From Brachybacterium sp. P6-10-X1 (lineage in GTDB: Bacteria > Actinomycetota > Actinomycetes > Actinomycetales > Dermabacteraceae), in NCBI RefSeq assembly GCF_001969445.1, contig NZ_CP017297.1, positions 3,844,001-3,908,000 on the forward strand: a DNA stretch of 64,000 bases, written 5' to 3'. Shown here one piece after another: positions 8,771-17,599 of this stretch. Under the pieces are notes generated by a model. It did no database searches. It had not been told where the DNA came from and worked only from the letters and a program-made list of their open reading frames with translations. Made by a program: the position numbers and the translations under genes. Every line of letters begins with the position of its first letter. Position 1 is the stretch's first letter.

Positions 8771-9829
8771 ATGTGGTCCACTGCGATCATGCACTTCTCG
8801 ATCCGTCCGCTGGACGTCGCCTCCGACCTCGACATCGCCCAGTCGATCGTGCTCGACGCGGCGCTGGACGAGGCCGCCCACGGGGGCAGTGAGGTCAGCA
8901 CGCTCGAGCAGTATCGCGCCTCCCTCGCGGACAGCCCGTACTGGCGCGTCCAGCGCTGGGTGGCCGTCGCCGAGCCGATGGACGGTGGGGAGATGATCGT
9001 CGGACGGGCGGCGATGTTCCTGCCGCAGTCGGAGAACCTCGAGACGGTCTCCGTCGGCGCCTCGGTGCATCCCGCCCACCGGGGCCGGGGCATCGCGACG
9101 GCGCTGGTCCAGGAGGCGCTGGTCCCGGCGATCCGCGAGTCCGAACGCGGCCTCGTCGAGGCCTACGGCGAGATCGCGGCCGACGGGGATCCCGACGACC
9201 CGGCGGAGCCCGTGAACCGCCTGGCCCGACGCCTGGGCATCACGCGGAAGAACGTCGCGGTGTGCCGCACCCTGGCGCTTCCGCTGCCCGACGGCCTGCT
9301 GGACCACCTGCAGTCCGAGGCGGAGGCGGAGCTGGGGGAGTACCGGGTCCAGCTGTGGGACGACGAGATCCCTGAGGAGCACCTGAGCGCCTACGGCGTG
9401 CTGATGCGCCAGCTCGAGCTCGACGAGCCCGACGAGGAGGTCGAGCACGAGGCCCCCGAGTACACGCCCGAGCGGCTGCGGATCTCCGAGCAGCGACGAC
9501 GGGCGGCCGGCACGCGAGCGCTCATCGCGGTGGCGATCGCCCCCGACGGCAGCTTCGCCGGCAACTCCGAGGTGCACGTCCGGCGCACGGCGGGCACGAC
9601 CATCGGATGGCAGGAGAACACGCTGGTCATGCCCGAACATCGCGGGCATCGGCTGGGCCTCGCGCTGAAGGTCGCCACACATCGACTGCTGCGCGAGCAG
9701 GCCCCGGACGTGCGGGTGCTGGCCACCTGGAACTCGCACGTGAACCCGTGGATGATCGCCATCAACGAGAAGCTCGGCTACGAGATCGCCTACCGCGAGC
9801 TCGCCCTCCAGGGCCGTCCCCAGCTCTGA
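8771..9829 (+). CDS. Tandem GNAT-domain N-acetyltransferase
   Basis: A 352-residue protein with two GNAT folds. The first has an acetyl-CoA loop at about 95-105 (VHPAHRGRGIATALV). The second has MPEHRGHRLGLALK and the late GNAT helix NPWMIAINEKLGY. Double-GNAT proteins of actinobacteria include mycothiol synthase and several uncharacterised acetyltransferases; I see nothing that assigns the substrate. The ATG at 8771 follows AGGAAA by 3 nt; the ATG at 8789 is an alternative start. It is divergent from the MerR-PP2C gene with about 140 bp between, so the regulator may act on this promoter. Confidence 0.8.
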   Translation: MWSTAIMHFSIRPLDVASDLDIAQSIVLDAALDEAAHGGSEVSTLEQYRASLADSPYWRVQRWVAVAEPMDGGEMIVGRAAMFLPQSENLETVSVGASVHPAHRGRGIATALVQEALVPAIRESERGLVEAYGEIAADGDPDDPAEPVNRLARRLGITRKNVAVCRTLALPLPDGLLDHLQSEAEAELGEYRVQLWDDEIPEEHLSAYGVLMRQLELDEPDEEVEHEAPEYTPERLRISEQRRRAAGTRALIAVAIAPDGSFAGNSEVHVRRTAGTTIGWQENTLVMPEHRGHRLGLALKVATHRLLREQAPDVRVLATWNSHVNPWMIAINEKLGYEIAYRELALQGRPQL

Positions 9830-9914
9830 CGCGCGCGCGACACACCCCGACGCCTCCCCACGGCCAGGGCCCCTCCGGCCTAGGTTCGTGCTCAGAGGCC
9901 GAGGGGGTGTGGGC

Positions 9915-11120
9915 GTGCAGGCAAGGCATCGCAGGAAGCCGCTGCGTCCGGGGCGGCCGCATGAGCAGTTCACGGTCGCGATCGCGATCATGGCGGTCAT
10001 CATGTCCGGCGGGATGCTCAGTGGCCTGCTGACCAGCGTCGTCGTGCCGGATCCGACCTCGGCGGCCCGGAGCACGACCCGTTCGGGCGATCCCTCGAAC
10101 ACCACCCGCATGGACAACCGTCGGCGGATCACCGGGGACATCACCCCGAAGTCCGTCGTGGCGAGCCCCACGGGCACCGTGATCGCGAACAACATGATGT
10201 ACAGCCACTCCTCGACGCTGTACGACGCCGAGACGCTCGAGCTGATCGAGACCGTGCCCGACGCGGTGGACCTGGCCGAGTACGGGTTCGACGACCGTGC
10301 CGGGACGACGACGGGCGCCCCCGTCGAAGCGGTGTTCACGCCCGACGGGCGGTACGCCTACGTCTCGCAGTACTCCCTGCACGGGCCGGGTGCGGGGGCC
10401 CCGGCGACCGACGACTGCCGCAACGGCGACGCCATCGGCGACTCCGCCGTGTTCCGCCTGGACGTCGAGCGCGGTCAGTGGGACCAGGTCATCGAGGTGG
10501 GCACGGTCCCGAAATTCATCTCCCTCTCGCCCGACGGGAGCCTGGCGCTGGTCTCGAACTGGTGCGATGAGAGCGTGTCGGTGCTCGACCTCGCCGCGGG
10601 CGAGGAGATCCGGGAGATCCCGGTGGACTCCGCTCCGCGCGGCAGCGTGATCCTGCCCGACAACCGCACCGCCTACGTCACGGCGATGTACGCCGATGAG
10701 CTGTTCCGGATCGACCTGGTCACGGGGGAGAGCGAGATGGTGCTGGAGACCGGCCGGAAGCCCCGCCACCTGCTGCTCTCGCCCGACGCGAGCCGGATGT
10801 ACCTCACCGAGTCGGGGTCGGACCACCTGGTCGAGCTCGATGCCGACACCGCCGAGGTGCTGCGCGTGGCCGGCACCGGGCGCGAGCCGAGGACGATGGC
10901 GATCTCGCCCGACGGCCTCGCGCTGTACGTGGTGAACTACTACGCGAACACGGTCTCGAAGTTCGACACCGAGACCATGGAGGAGATTCAGGTGGTCGAG
11001 GTCGGGCAGAACCCGATCGGGATCACCTACGAGCCGACGCAGCGGCGCATCTGGGTCGCCAACTACGCGGGATCGATCGACGTCTTCGACGACACCACCC
11101 GCGCCGAGGAGATGATGTGA
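9915..11120 (+). CDS. Membrane-anchored YVTN/YncE-type beta-propeller protein
   Basis: A 401-residue protein beginning with a basic segment, then one hydrophobic anchor (about 19-40), then a seven-bladed propeller on the outer face. Blades are marked by repeated SPDG/TPDG and D-x-D turns: EAVFTPDGRYAYVSQ, FISLSPDGSLALVSN, LLLSPDASRMYLTE, MAISPDGLALYVVNYY. Such propellers usually act as binding scaffolds. The GTG at 9915 was chosen because GAGGGG lies 8 nt upstream; the GTG at 9909 is possible. The stop overlaps the next start, indicating translational coupling with the SRPBCC and DUF1992 genes. The ligand is unknown. Confidence 0.78.
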   Translation: MQARHRRKPLRPGRPHEQFTVAIAIMAVIMSGGMLSGLLTSVVVPDPTSAARSTTRSGDPSNTTRMDNRRRITGDITPKSVVASPTGTVIANNMMYSHSSTLYDAETLELIETVPDAVDLAEYGFDDRAGTTTGAPVEAVFTPDGRYAYVSQYSLHGPGAGAPATDDCRNGDAIGDSAVFRLDVERGQWDQVIEVGTVPKFISLSPDGSLALVSNWCDESVSVLDLAAGEEIREIPVDSAPRGSVILPDNRTAYVTAMYADELFRIDLVTGESEMVLETGRKPRHLLLSPDASRMYLTESGSDHLVELDADTAEVLRVAGTGREPRTMAISPDGLALYVVNYYANTVSKFDTETMEEIQVVEVGQNPIGITYEPTQRRIWVANYAGSIDVFDDTTRAEEMM

Positions 11121-11611
11121 GCATGACCCCCGAGCACCTCGACCAGCACCAGCAGTCCGAGCAGCGCGTCGTGAGCGCGTCCCGCGAGATCACAGCGCCC
11201 GCCGAGCGGATCTTCGCCCTGATCGCCGACCCCGCCGAGCAGCCCCGCTGGGACGGCAACGACAACCTCGCCGACGCCGCGCCCGGCCAGCGGGTCCGCG
11301 CCGTCGGCGACGTGTTCGTGATGACCCTGACCAAGGGGGCCGAGCGGGCGAACCACGTCGTGGAGTTCGAGGAGGGCCGACTGATCGCCTGGCAGCCGGG
11401 CGAGGTGGACGGGCCGACGTTCGGGCAGCTGTGGCGCTGGGAGCTGGAGCCCGCGGGCGAGGGCTCGACCCACGTCACCCACACCTACGACTGGACGGAC
11501 CTGCACCGCCCCGAGGCCCGGCTCCGGCGCGCACGCTCCACCACCGTCGACACCCTGCGCGCCTCGCTCGACCGCCTCGCGGACGTCGCGGAGTCCGGGG
11601 CCGAGCGATGA
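11117..11611 (+). CDS. SRPBCC-family (START-like) protein
   Basis: A 164-residue single-domain protein of the polyketide cyclase/START superfamily: VSASREITAPAERIFALIAD opens the domain, followed by the ligand-pocket strands and a long C-terminal helix (TTVDTLRASLDRL). The fold binds hydrophobic ligands; no catalytic residue can be assigned. The GTG start overlaps the preceding stop by 4 nt (an ATG two codons later is an alternative), and the stop overlaps the next ATG. It is the middle gene of a three-gene operon. Confidence 0.78.
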   Translation: MSMTPEHLDQHQQSEQRVVSASREITAPAERIFALIADPAEQPRWDGNDNLADAAPGQRVRAVGDVFVMTLTKGAERANHVVEFEEGRLIAWQPGEVDGPTFGQLWRWELEPAGEGSTHVTHTYDWTDLHRPEARLRRARSTTVDTLRASLDRLADVAESGAER

Positions 11612-12114
11612 GCGACGCGGGCGGGAACGGCCGCCGGGGCCCGCCGATGGACCCCGACGTCGCGAAGATCGAAGGGGCGATCGAGAACGCGATCGCGCGC
11701 GGCGACTTCGACGATCTGCCCGGCGCCGGCAAGCCGCTCGACCTGCCGGCCACCCACGACCCGGACTGGTGGATCAAGCAGCGCCTGGCCGAGGACGACG
11801 TGGACCGCGATGCTCTGCTGCCCGTCGTGGTGCTGCTGCGCCGTGAGTACGAGCAGCGCGACGCCACCCTCCTCGAGCTGCCCGAGGAGCATCTGGTGCG
11901 CGAGTACGCCGCGGACTTCACCGAGCGCGTCCACGAGGACCGTCGCGCGAACCCGCTGTCGCGGATGATGGCCCCCGAGATGGATCCCGACGACGCCGTG
12001 GCGCGCTGGCGGGAGCTGCGTACCGCGACGGCCGATGCCGAACCCGTCCGCGCCGAACCCGCCGAGGAGCCGTCGCGACGCCGGCGGTGGTGGCCGTTCG
12101 GGCGACGGCGCTGA
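11608..12114 (+). CDS. DUF1992 (DnaJ-C28-like) domain protein
   Basis: A 168-residue protein with the DUF1992 hallmark FDDLPGAGKPLDL at about residues 36-48, followed by the helical segment WWIKQRLAEDD. The tail is basic (SRRRRWWPFGRRR). The domain is found in bacterial proteins of unknown role and in eukaryotic DNAJC28. The ATG overlaps the SRPBCC stop in an ATGA arrangement. Its TGA is immediately followed by the TCA that ends the opposing kinase gene, so the two convergent genes share no spacer. Confidence 0.8.
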   Translation: MSDAGGNGRRGPPMDPDVAKIEGAIENAIARGDFDDLPGAGKPLDLPATHDPDWWIKQRLAEDDVDRDALLPVVVLLRREYEQRDATLLELPEEHLVREYAADFTERVHEDRRANPLSRMMAPEMDPDDAVARWRELRTATADAEPVRAEPAEEPSRRRRWWPFGRRR

Positions 12115-13014
12115 TCACGGAGCCCGCCACGTGCCGAGAGCGGCCTCGGCCCACTCCTGCGGATCCGCCGCAGCATCCGAGGCCCCGTTCGCCCGCAGCC
12201 AGGCGCACACGTTGTCGCAGTCCCGGCGCAGGAACTCGGGACCGTTCGGGTTCCCGATCAGGTCGATGACCTGCGGGACGTCGATGATCACCGGCTCCGC
12301 CTCACCGCCTCGGGCATCGATCAGGATGTTGTAGGGGGAGAGGTCGCCGTGGACCAGGCCCAGCTCGGCGAAGTCCAGCACCACCTCGCGCAGCGTGCGG
12401 GCCCAGTGCTCGGCCTGTTCGGGGGACGGGGCGGTCTCCTGGAGTCGGGGCGCGGCGACCGCCCCGTCGGCGCCGTCGGTGCCGATGAACTCCATGCACA
12501 CCTCGGTGCCGACGATCTGGACCGGATAGGGGACGGGCAGCCCGGCCGAGAACAGCTGACCGAGCACGTCGAACTCGGCACGGGCCCACTGCGCCGCGGC
12601 GACCTGGCGGCCGAAGGCGGTGCCCTTGGCGACGGCGCGCGCCTCGCGGGAGTCCTTGCCGCGTCGGCCCTCCGTGTACCGATGGGAGCGGTGGAAGCTG
12701 GAGTGCTCGGGGGAGCGGTAGCGCTTGGCGACCAGCAGGGTCGCCTCCCCGGCGGCTCCGGTGCGGTGCTCGGTCGGCAGGGAGCGCGCGAGCAGGAAGG
12801 CGTCGGCCTCCTTGCCGGTCTTGAGCACGCCGAGCTCGGTGTCGATCGCCCCGTCGTGCTGGACCACCCAGTCGGGGAAGGGCTGCGGGCCGCGGTCCAG
12901 CGTGTGGGCCGTCTCGGGCCAGGTGGACCAGCGCTGGTCGTCGTCGAGCTCGGCGACGGTCATGGTGAGCAGGGAGCGGGCGAAGAAGGCGTCCCGATCG
13001 AAGGACGGTGTCAT
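12115..13014 (-). CDS. RIO-type serine kinase
   Basis: A 299-residue atypical protein kinase. The ATP-binding loop reads VLKTGKEADAFLLA (about 65-78, like the STGKEA loop of RIO1). LVAKRY supplies the ATP-anchoring Lys. The catalytic loop is LVHGDLSPYNIL, and the metal-binding segment is IIDVPQVID in place of DFG. Bacterial RIO kinases have unknown targets. The ATG at 13014 is preceded by a purine-rich GGGAG. It converges with the DUF1992 gene with zero spacing and is divergent from the VOC gene across about 200 bp. Confidence 0.87.
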   Translation of the reverse strand: MTPSFDRDAFFARSLLTMTVAELDDDQRWSTWPETAHTLDRGPQPFPDWVVQHDGAIDTELGVLKTGKEADAFLLARSLPTEHRTGAAGEATLLVAKRYRSPEHSSFHRSHRYTEGRRGKDSREARAVAKGTAFGRQVAAAQWARAEFDVLGQLFSAGLPVPYPVQIVGTEVCMEFIGTDGADGAVAAPRLQETAPSPEQAEHWARTLREVVLDFAELGLVHGDLSPYNILIDARGGEAEPVIIDVPQVIDLIGNPNGPEFLRRDCDNVCAWLRANGASDAAADPQEWAEAALGTWRAP

Positions 13015-13217
13015 GGGGTCTCCTGAGGGAGGACCTGCGAGATGCTCAGCAGGTCGGGACGGACGGGAGGACGGCAGGGGTCGGCGCGGTGACAACCATC
13101 TGGTCCTCCTTCCCTCAGGGCTCCGGGTCGAGCCGTCCTCACGGTATACGGAGGATCGGAGGGAGGGCGAGCGAATATTCGTGGGCGGGCCCGCCGGCCC
13201 TTCCCTACACTGGCCGC

Positions 13218-13949
13218 ATGTTCCTGGAGAACCTGGGCATCGACGCCGACGACCCGATCCGCCGCGGCCGCTTCTGGGATGCGGCGCTGGGCACCACCGC
13301 GATGACGGTGGACCCCGACATCTACGAGACCCGCCTGGACATCGACGGCGACGCCTACCTCGACCTGTGCTTCGTACGGGTGCCCGAGCACCCCGCCTCG
13401 CCCCTGCGGCTGCACGTCGACCTGCGCGGCGGGGAGGGGCAGCACGAGGTGGCCGAGCGTCTGCGGGGACTCGGGGCGCGCGATCTCGACATCGGCCAGG
13501 GGGACGTGCCCTGGATCGTGCTCGGCGACGTCGAGGCCGTGGCGTTCTGCGTGATGGAGGAGCGGGAGGAGTACACCGACACCGGTCCGCTCGCCGCCCT
13601 GCCGCTGTATGTCGCCGACCCGCAGCGCGAGGGGGACTTCTGGGCGTGGCTGACCGGCTGGGTCGATGCTCCCGGCCAGGCGCCGCGCACGCTGCGGCAC
13701 CCGTCATCGCGGGGCCCGCTGCTGGCGCTGTACCCGGAGCCCGAGCCGAAGCGCCCCGGCGCCAAGAACCCCATCCACCTGGACATCCGCCTCGAGCCCG
13801 AGGACGACATCGAGAAGATCACCGCCGAGATCGCCGAGCGCGGCGGCCGGGAGCTGCACCCCGGTTGGGGCGAGCTGCCCTGGCGCATCTACCAGGACCC
13901 CTCCGGCAACGAGTTCTGCCTGCTGCCGGCTCCGGGAACCGCCTCGTGA
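13218..13949 (+). CDS. VOC (glyoxalase/bleomycin-resistance fold) family protein
   Basis: A 243-residue protein with two repeated VOC modules. The N-terminal half opens with DPIRRGRFWDAALG and the second with PLYVADPQREGDFWAWLTGW, each followed by a beta-strand rich segment; the end PWRIYQDPSGNEFCLLP is the usual VOC terminus. Such two-module proteins bind a metal or small ligand; the substrate is unknown. The stop overlaps the next GTG start. Confidence 0.75.
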   Translation: MFLENLGIDADDPIRRGRFWDAALGTTAMTVDPDIYETRLDIDGDAYLDLCFVRVPEHPASPLRLHVDLRGGEGQHEVAERLRGLGARDLDIGQGDVPWIVLGDVEAVAFCVMEEREEYTDTGPLAALPLYVADPQREGDFWAWLTGWVDAPGQAPRTLRHPSSRGPLLALYPEPEPKRPGAKNPIHLDIRLEPEDDIEKITAEIAERGGRELHPGWGELPWRIYQDPSGNEFCLLPAPGTAS

Positions 13950-14335
13950 GCGGTGCGCGCGGGACCGCGGCGTTCCTGTCCGTGCTGCTCGGTGGGGCCG
14001 GTGCCCTGCACCTGGTGCGCCCCGCCCCCTTCGACAGCATCGTCCCGCCGGCGCTGCCCGGACCGGCTCGGGGGTACACCTGCGCCTCCGGTGTGGCCGA
14101 GCTCGTCGTGGCCGGACTGCTCGCGATCCCGCGCATCCGACGCCGCGGCGGTCTCGCCGCCGCGGCCCTGTTCCTCGCCGTGTTCCCCGCGAATCTCCAG
14201 ATGGCCTACGACCGGCGGCGCGCCTCCCCGGGCAAGCGGGCGATCGCGCTGGGGCGCCTTCCCCTGCAGGGTGTGCTCATCGCTCAGGCCCTGCACGTGG
14301 CCCGCACCTCCACGGGGACCTCAGCAGCGTCCTGA
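13946..14335 (+). CDS. Small DoxX-like membrane protein
   Basis: A 129-residue protein with four predicted membrane segments (about 6-24, 45-62, 70-88, 105-122) and the arrangement typical of DoxX/DUF-type four-helix proteins (GVAELVVAGLLAIPRIRRRGGLAA, then PANLQMAYDRR). GTG at 13946 overlaps the VOC stop (GTGA), indicating coupling. Function is unknown; DoxX relatives have been tied to thiol redox or quinone metabolism, which is only suggestive here. Confidence 0.65.
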   Translation: MSGARGTAAFLSVLLGGAGALHLVRPAPFDSIVPPALPGPARGYTCASGVAELVVAGLLAIPRIRRRGGLAAAALFLAVFPANLQMAYDRRRASPGKRAIALGRLPLQGVLIAQALHVARTSTGTSAAS

Positions 14336-14399
14336 CCACTCCGGACGAGGCGGTGGCGACGCGCCACCCGCCACCCACGCCCACGTCGCGGACACCGCG

Positions 14400-14428
14400 T
14401 TGGTGAAAGCTTCTACATGCTCTACGGT
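14400..14428 (+). promoter_or_regulatory. Sigma70-type promoter of the sugar ABC operon
   Basis: A -35 box TTGGTG (14400-14405) and a -10 box TACGGT (14423-14428) are separated by exactly 17 bp. Transcription would start about 25 bp before the GTG of the binding protein, leaving room for the AAGGAG ribosome site. This is the best promoter match I found in the window. Confidence 0.55.
14403..14416. promoter_or_regulatory. Candidate LacI-family operator in the promoter spacer
   Basis: GTGAAAGCTTCTAC is an imperfect 14-bp palindrome centred on AAGCTT (10 of 14 positions symmetric), the shape of LacI-family sites. It overlaps the -35 and the spacer, so a bound repressor would block the polymerase. 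No LacI gene lies nearby. Confidence 0.4.
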
Positions 14429-14461
14429 GGGCGATCGTCCGTCCGGTCCGAAGGAGCACCA

Positions 14462-15742
14462 GTGATCACCAGACGTACCGTGCTCGGCGCCGCCGGGCTG
14501 GCGGGGACCGCTCTCGCCAGCGGCTGCGCCGGCGACCCCGAGGTCGATCGCGCGCTCGGCCCGCCGGCAGGTCCCGGCGACTCCGGCGCGATCACGTTCC
14601 AGATCTGGGACAAGGCCCAGGAGCCTGCGATGCAGCAGATCATCGACGCCTTCCACGAGCATCACCCGAACATCTCGGTCACCATGAGCTCCGCAGCCTT
14701 CGCGAGCTACTTCGAGCGGCTGCGGATCCAAGCGACCGGCGACGACCTCCCTGATGTGTTCTGGATCAACGGGCCGAACTTCGAGCTGTACGCCTCGTAC
14801 GGGATGCTCCAGGACCTCAGCGACCTCGAGGGCTTCGACCCGGCGAACTACCCGCCCAACCTCACCGAGCTCTACACGTATCAGGGAGCGCCGTACGCGA
14901 TCCCGAAGGACTTCGACACGATCGCCCTGTGGTACAACCGCGATCTGCTGCACCGCGCCGGAGTCGACGAGCCCACCGACAGCTGGAGCTGGCAGGAATA
15001 CCGCGACGCCTCCGAGGCGGTGACGCGAGCGCTCGGTGCCGAGCAGGTCTGGGGCAACCCGGGCGGCGTCGCGAACCAGGCCTACATCTACCCGCTGATC
15101 ATGCAGGCCGGAGGGTTCATCGTCGATGAGGACAAGACCCTCTCCGGATACGACAGCCCGGAAGCGATCGAGGCGTTCTCCTTCCTCGACGGCATGATCC
15201 AGGACGGCATCGCTCCGGGCGTTCGCTACACGGCGGAGAACTCGCCGAAGGACCTCTTCAACAGCGGTCGCGCCGCCCTGTACCAGTCCGGGAACTGGGA
15301 GGCAGCGCTCTTGAAGGACTCACCGGTGCGGGAGCATCTCGGAGTCGCGCCGCTGATCCACGGCGCCCATGACGCCAATGTCATCCACGGCATCGGGTAC
15401 GCGATGTCCGCCCGCAGCCACAACAAACCGGCCGCCTCGGCGTTCCTCTCCTTCCTCGGCTCCGAGGAGGCGAACCGCATCCAGGGTGCGGCCGGCGCCG
15501 CCAACCCTGCCTTCCTCGGCACCAACGACACCTACATCGAGGCGCTGCCGGAGTTCTCCCTCGACGTCTTCGTCGATGCGGCGGAGACCGCGAGGCAGTA
15601 CCCGGCCTCGCAGAACACCTCTGCGTGGTTGCAGCTGGAGGAGCTGCTGTTCCCGAAGATCCTGAGCGGGGACGGGGAGCTCGAGAAGCACGCACAGGAT
15701 CTCGCCGAGAGGATGAACGGAGTGCTCGCCGATGAGTCATGA
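14462..15742 (+). CDS. Sugar ABC transporter substrate-binding lipoprotein
   Basis: A 426-residue extracellular solute-binding protein family 1 member. The N-terminus has a twin-Arg, a hydrophobic stretch and a lipobox LASGC (18-22), so Cys22 should be lipidated after export. Mature features include the typical opening TFQIWDKAQEPAMQQIIDAF and the DLPDVFWINGP hinge. This family captures oligosaccharides or glycerol-phosphate compounds. GTG start with AAGGAG upstream. The next gene overlaps the stop by 11 nt. The sugar is unknown, since no glycosidase accompanies the operon. Confidence 0.88.
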   Translation: MITRRTVLGAAGLAGTALASGCAGDPEVDRALGPPAGPGDSGAITFQIWDKAQEPAMQQIIDAFHEHHPNISVTMSSAAFASYFERLRIQATGDDLPDVFWINGPNFELYASYGMLQDLSDLEGFDPANYPPNLTELYTYQGAPYAIPKDFDTIALWYNRDLLHRAGVDEPTDSWSWQEYRDASEAVTRALGAEQVWGNPGGVANQAYIYPLIMQAGGFIVDEDKTLSGYDSPEAIEAFSFLDGMIQDGIAPGVRYTAENSPKDLFNSGRAALYQSGNWEAALLKDSPVREHLGVAPLIHGAHDANVIHGIGYAMSARSHNKPAASAFLSFLGSEEANRIQGAAGAANPAFLGTNDTYIEALPEFSLDVFVDAAETARQYPASQNTSAWLQLEELLFPKILSGDGELEKHAQDLAERMNGVLADES

Positions 15743-16643
15743 CGCCGCCCCACCGAGGAGGCGCCGACGGCGCGGGCGAGACGGCTACTGGCCACTGGTC
15801 TTCCTCGCCCCGCTCATGATCGGCGTGGTGGCCTTCTATTTCTGGCCGATCCTGGCGACGGCGCTGAACTCCTTCGCGAGCTTCGACCCGTTCGGCGGCC
15901 GCACGTTCGCCGGCCTGGAGAACTACAGGACGCTGCTGAGCGATTCCTTCATCCCCCGAGCGGTCCTCAACACCGCTGTCTACACCGCGATCGTGCTGCT
16001 CGGCATCCCGATCGCCGTGGGGATCGCGTCCTTGCTGACCCAGAAGGGACTGCGATTCTCCCGCTTCTACCAGGTGCTGTTCTTCCTGCCGGCGGTCTCG
16101 ATGCCCGTGGCCGTCGCCCTGGTGTGGCGGATGATCTTCAACCAGGAGTTCGGCGTCATCAACTGGGCACTGTCCGTGATCGGCATCGAGGGCCCGTACT
16201 GGACCACGGCTCCGTGGTGGGCGCTGCTGGCCGTGTCCGTCGTCGGCCTCTGGTCGAGCCTGCCGCTGGCCGTGATCATCCTGTCGGCCGGGCTGCAGGG
16301 GATCCCCGGTGAGCTGTACGAGGCCGCCCAGCTCGACGGAGCCGGATCGCTGCGACGGTTCCTCGCGGTGACGGTTCCCCTGCTGACCCCCAGCATCTTC
16401 TTCCTGATGGTCATCACCGCGATCAACGGCTTCCAGCTGTTCGATCTGCTGTTCGCGATGATGGGCCAGGCCAATCCGGCGATGGCCGACACCCAGTCGC
16501 TGGTCTACCTGTTCTATTCGGAGGCGTTCCGACAGCACGACCAGGGGTACGCCTCGGTCATCGCTCTGCTGATCCTGGCGATCATCGGGGCGTTCACGCT
16601 GGTGCAGTTCCGGGTGCAGAAGAGGTGGGTCCACTATGACTGA
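15732..16643 (+). CDS. Sugar ABC transporter permease (MalF/UgpA type)
   Basis: A 303-residue inner-membrane permease with six predicted helices. The cytoplasmic EAA loop is EAAQLDGAGSLRRFLAVTVP at about 198-217, which docks the ATPase. The N-terminus is strongly basic (PPRRRRRRGRDG) before the first helix at about 22-42. It overlaps the binding-protein gene by 11 nt and the second permease by 8 nt, so the three are one operon. Confidence 0.88.
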   Translation: MSHDAAPPRRRRRRGRDGYWPLVFLAPLMIGVVAFYFWPILATALNSFASFDPFGGRTFAGLENYRTLLSDSFIPRAVLNTAVYTAIVLLGIPIAVGIASLLTQKGLRFSRFYQVLFFLPAVSMPVAVALVWRMIFNQEFGVINWALSVIGIEGPYWTTAPWWALLAVSVVGLWSSLPLAVIILSAGLQGIPGELYEAAQLDGAGSLRRFLAVTVPLLTPSIFFLMVITAINGFQLFDLLFAMMGQANPAMADTQSLVYLFYSEAFRQHDQGYASVIALLILAIIGAFTLVQFRVQKRWVHYD

Positions 16644-17466
16644 GACGCGCAGGACTCGTCCCCGCTACGCGACCCACGCGGCGCTGCTGATCGGTGGAGC
16701 GGTGATGGTCTTCCCCTTCGCGTGGCAGCTGGTCATGTCGCTGTCCACACACGCCGAGGTCACCTCGGTGCCGCCCACGTGGGTCCCGGAGAAGCTGCAG
16801 TGGCAGAATTATCCGGCGGTGTTCGAGCAGATCCCGTTCTTCAGCCAGTTCGTCACCACGGCGGCGGTCACCCTCGCCCGCGTCGTCGGCCAGCTGCTGC
16901 TGTGCGCGATGGCCGGGTACGCCTTCGCCCGGATGGAGTTCCGCGGCAAGACCGTCCTGTTCGGTCTGGTGCTGTCGATCCTGATGGTGCCCTACCAGAT
17001 CTACCTCATCCCGCAGTACGAGATCATCCAGGAGCTGGGGTGGCTGAACACGGTGGCGGGCATCGCCGCTCCCGGCATCTTCAGCGCCTTCGGCACCTTC
17101 CTCATGCGTCAGCACTTCCTGGGCCTGCCCCGTTCGCTCGAGGAGGCTGCGCGCCTGGACGGTGCGAACCCATGGCAGACCTTCTGGCGGATCATGTTCC
17201 CGCTGAGCGGGCCGTCGCTGAGCGCCGTCGCCATCCTCACCGCGCTGGCCTCGTGGAACGACCTGATGTGGCCGCTGATCGTGGCGACCTATGACGACCG
17301 CACCACCCTCGCGGTGGGACTGTCGACGATGCAGGGACAGTTCACCACGGACTACCCGGTGATGATGGCCGCGAGCTTCATGGCCATGCTTCCCCTGATG
17401 ATCCTGTTCATCGTGCTGCAGCGTCGGGTCGTCGAGGGATTGGCGCATTCCGGGATGAAGGGCTGA
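16636..17466 (+). CDS. Sugar ABC transporter permease (MalG/UgpE type)
   Basis: A 276-residue second permease with six predicted helices; the EAA loop is EEAARLDGANPWQTFWRIMF at about 171-190. It would pair with the upstream permease. No ATPase gene follows, as is usual in actinobacteria where one MsiK-type ATPase serves many sugar importers; that is inference from the family. The downstream stretch to 17599 has no intact gene. Confidence 0.88.
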   Translation: MTETRRTRPRYATHAALLIGGAVMVFPFAWQLVMSLSTHAEVTSVPPTWVPEKLQWQNYPAVFEQIPFFSQFVTTAAVTLARVVGQLLLCAMAGYAFARMEFRGKTVLFGLVLSILMVPYQIYLIPQYEIIQELGWLNTVAGIAAPGIFSAFGTFLMRQHFLGLPRSLEEAARLDGANPWQTFWRIMFPLSGPSLSAVAILTALASWNDLMWPLIVATYDDRTTLAVGLSTMQGQFTTDYPVMMAASFMAMLPLMILFIVLQRRVVEGLAHSGMKG

Positions 17467-17599
17467 GGCCGGAGGACGCAGCGGTGGTGCTCGCCCGCCA
17501 CGGCAGGAACACCCCGGACAGCACCAGGCGGTGCAGACCGGGCCGAACACGCCGGCGATCAGCAGCAGGAACGTCGAGCGCCGACGTCCGACCCAGGAG
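17467..17599 (-). other. Gap with a possible gene remnant
   Basis: Read on the minus strand, the gap encodes RRSTFLLLIAGVFGPV in one frame and then LHRLVLSGVFLPWRA in the neighbouring frame, without a complete gene. The hydrophobic character in both frames suggests the decayed end of a small membrane protein gene. It may equally be chance in GC-rich DNA. Confidence 0.2.
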
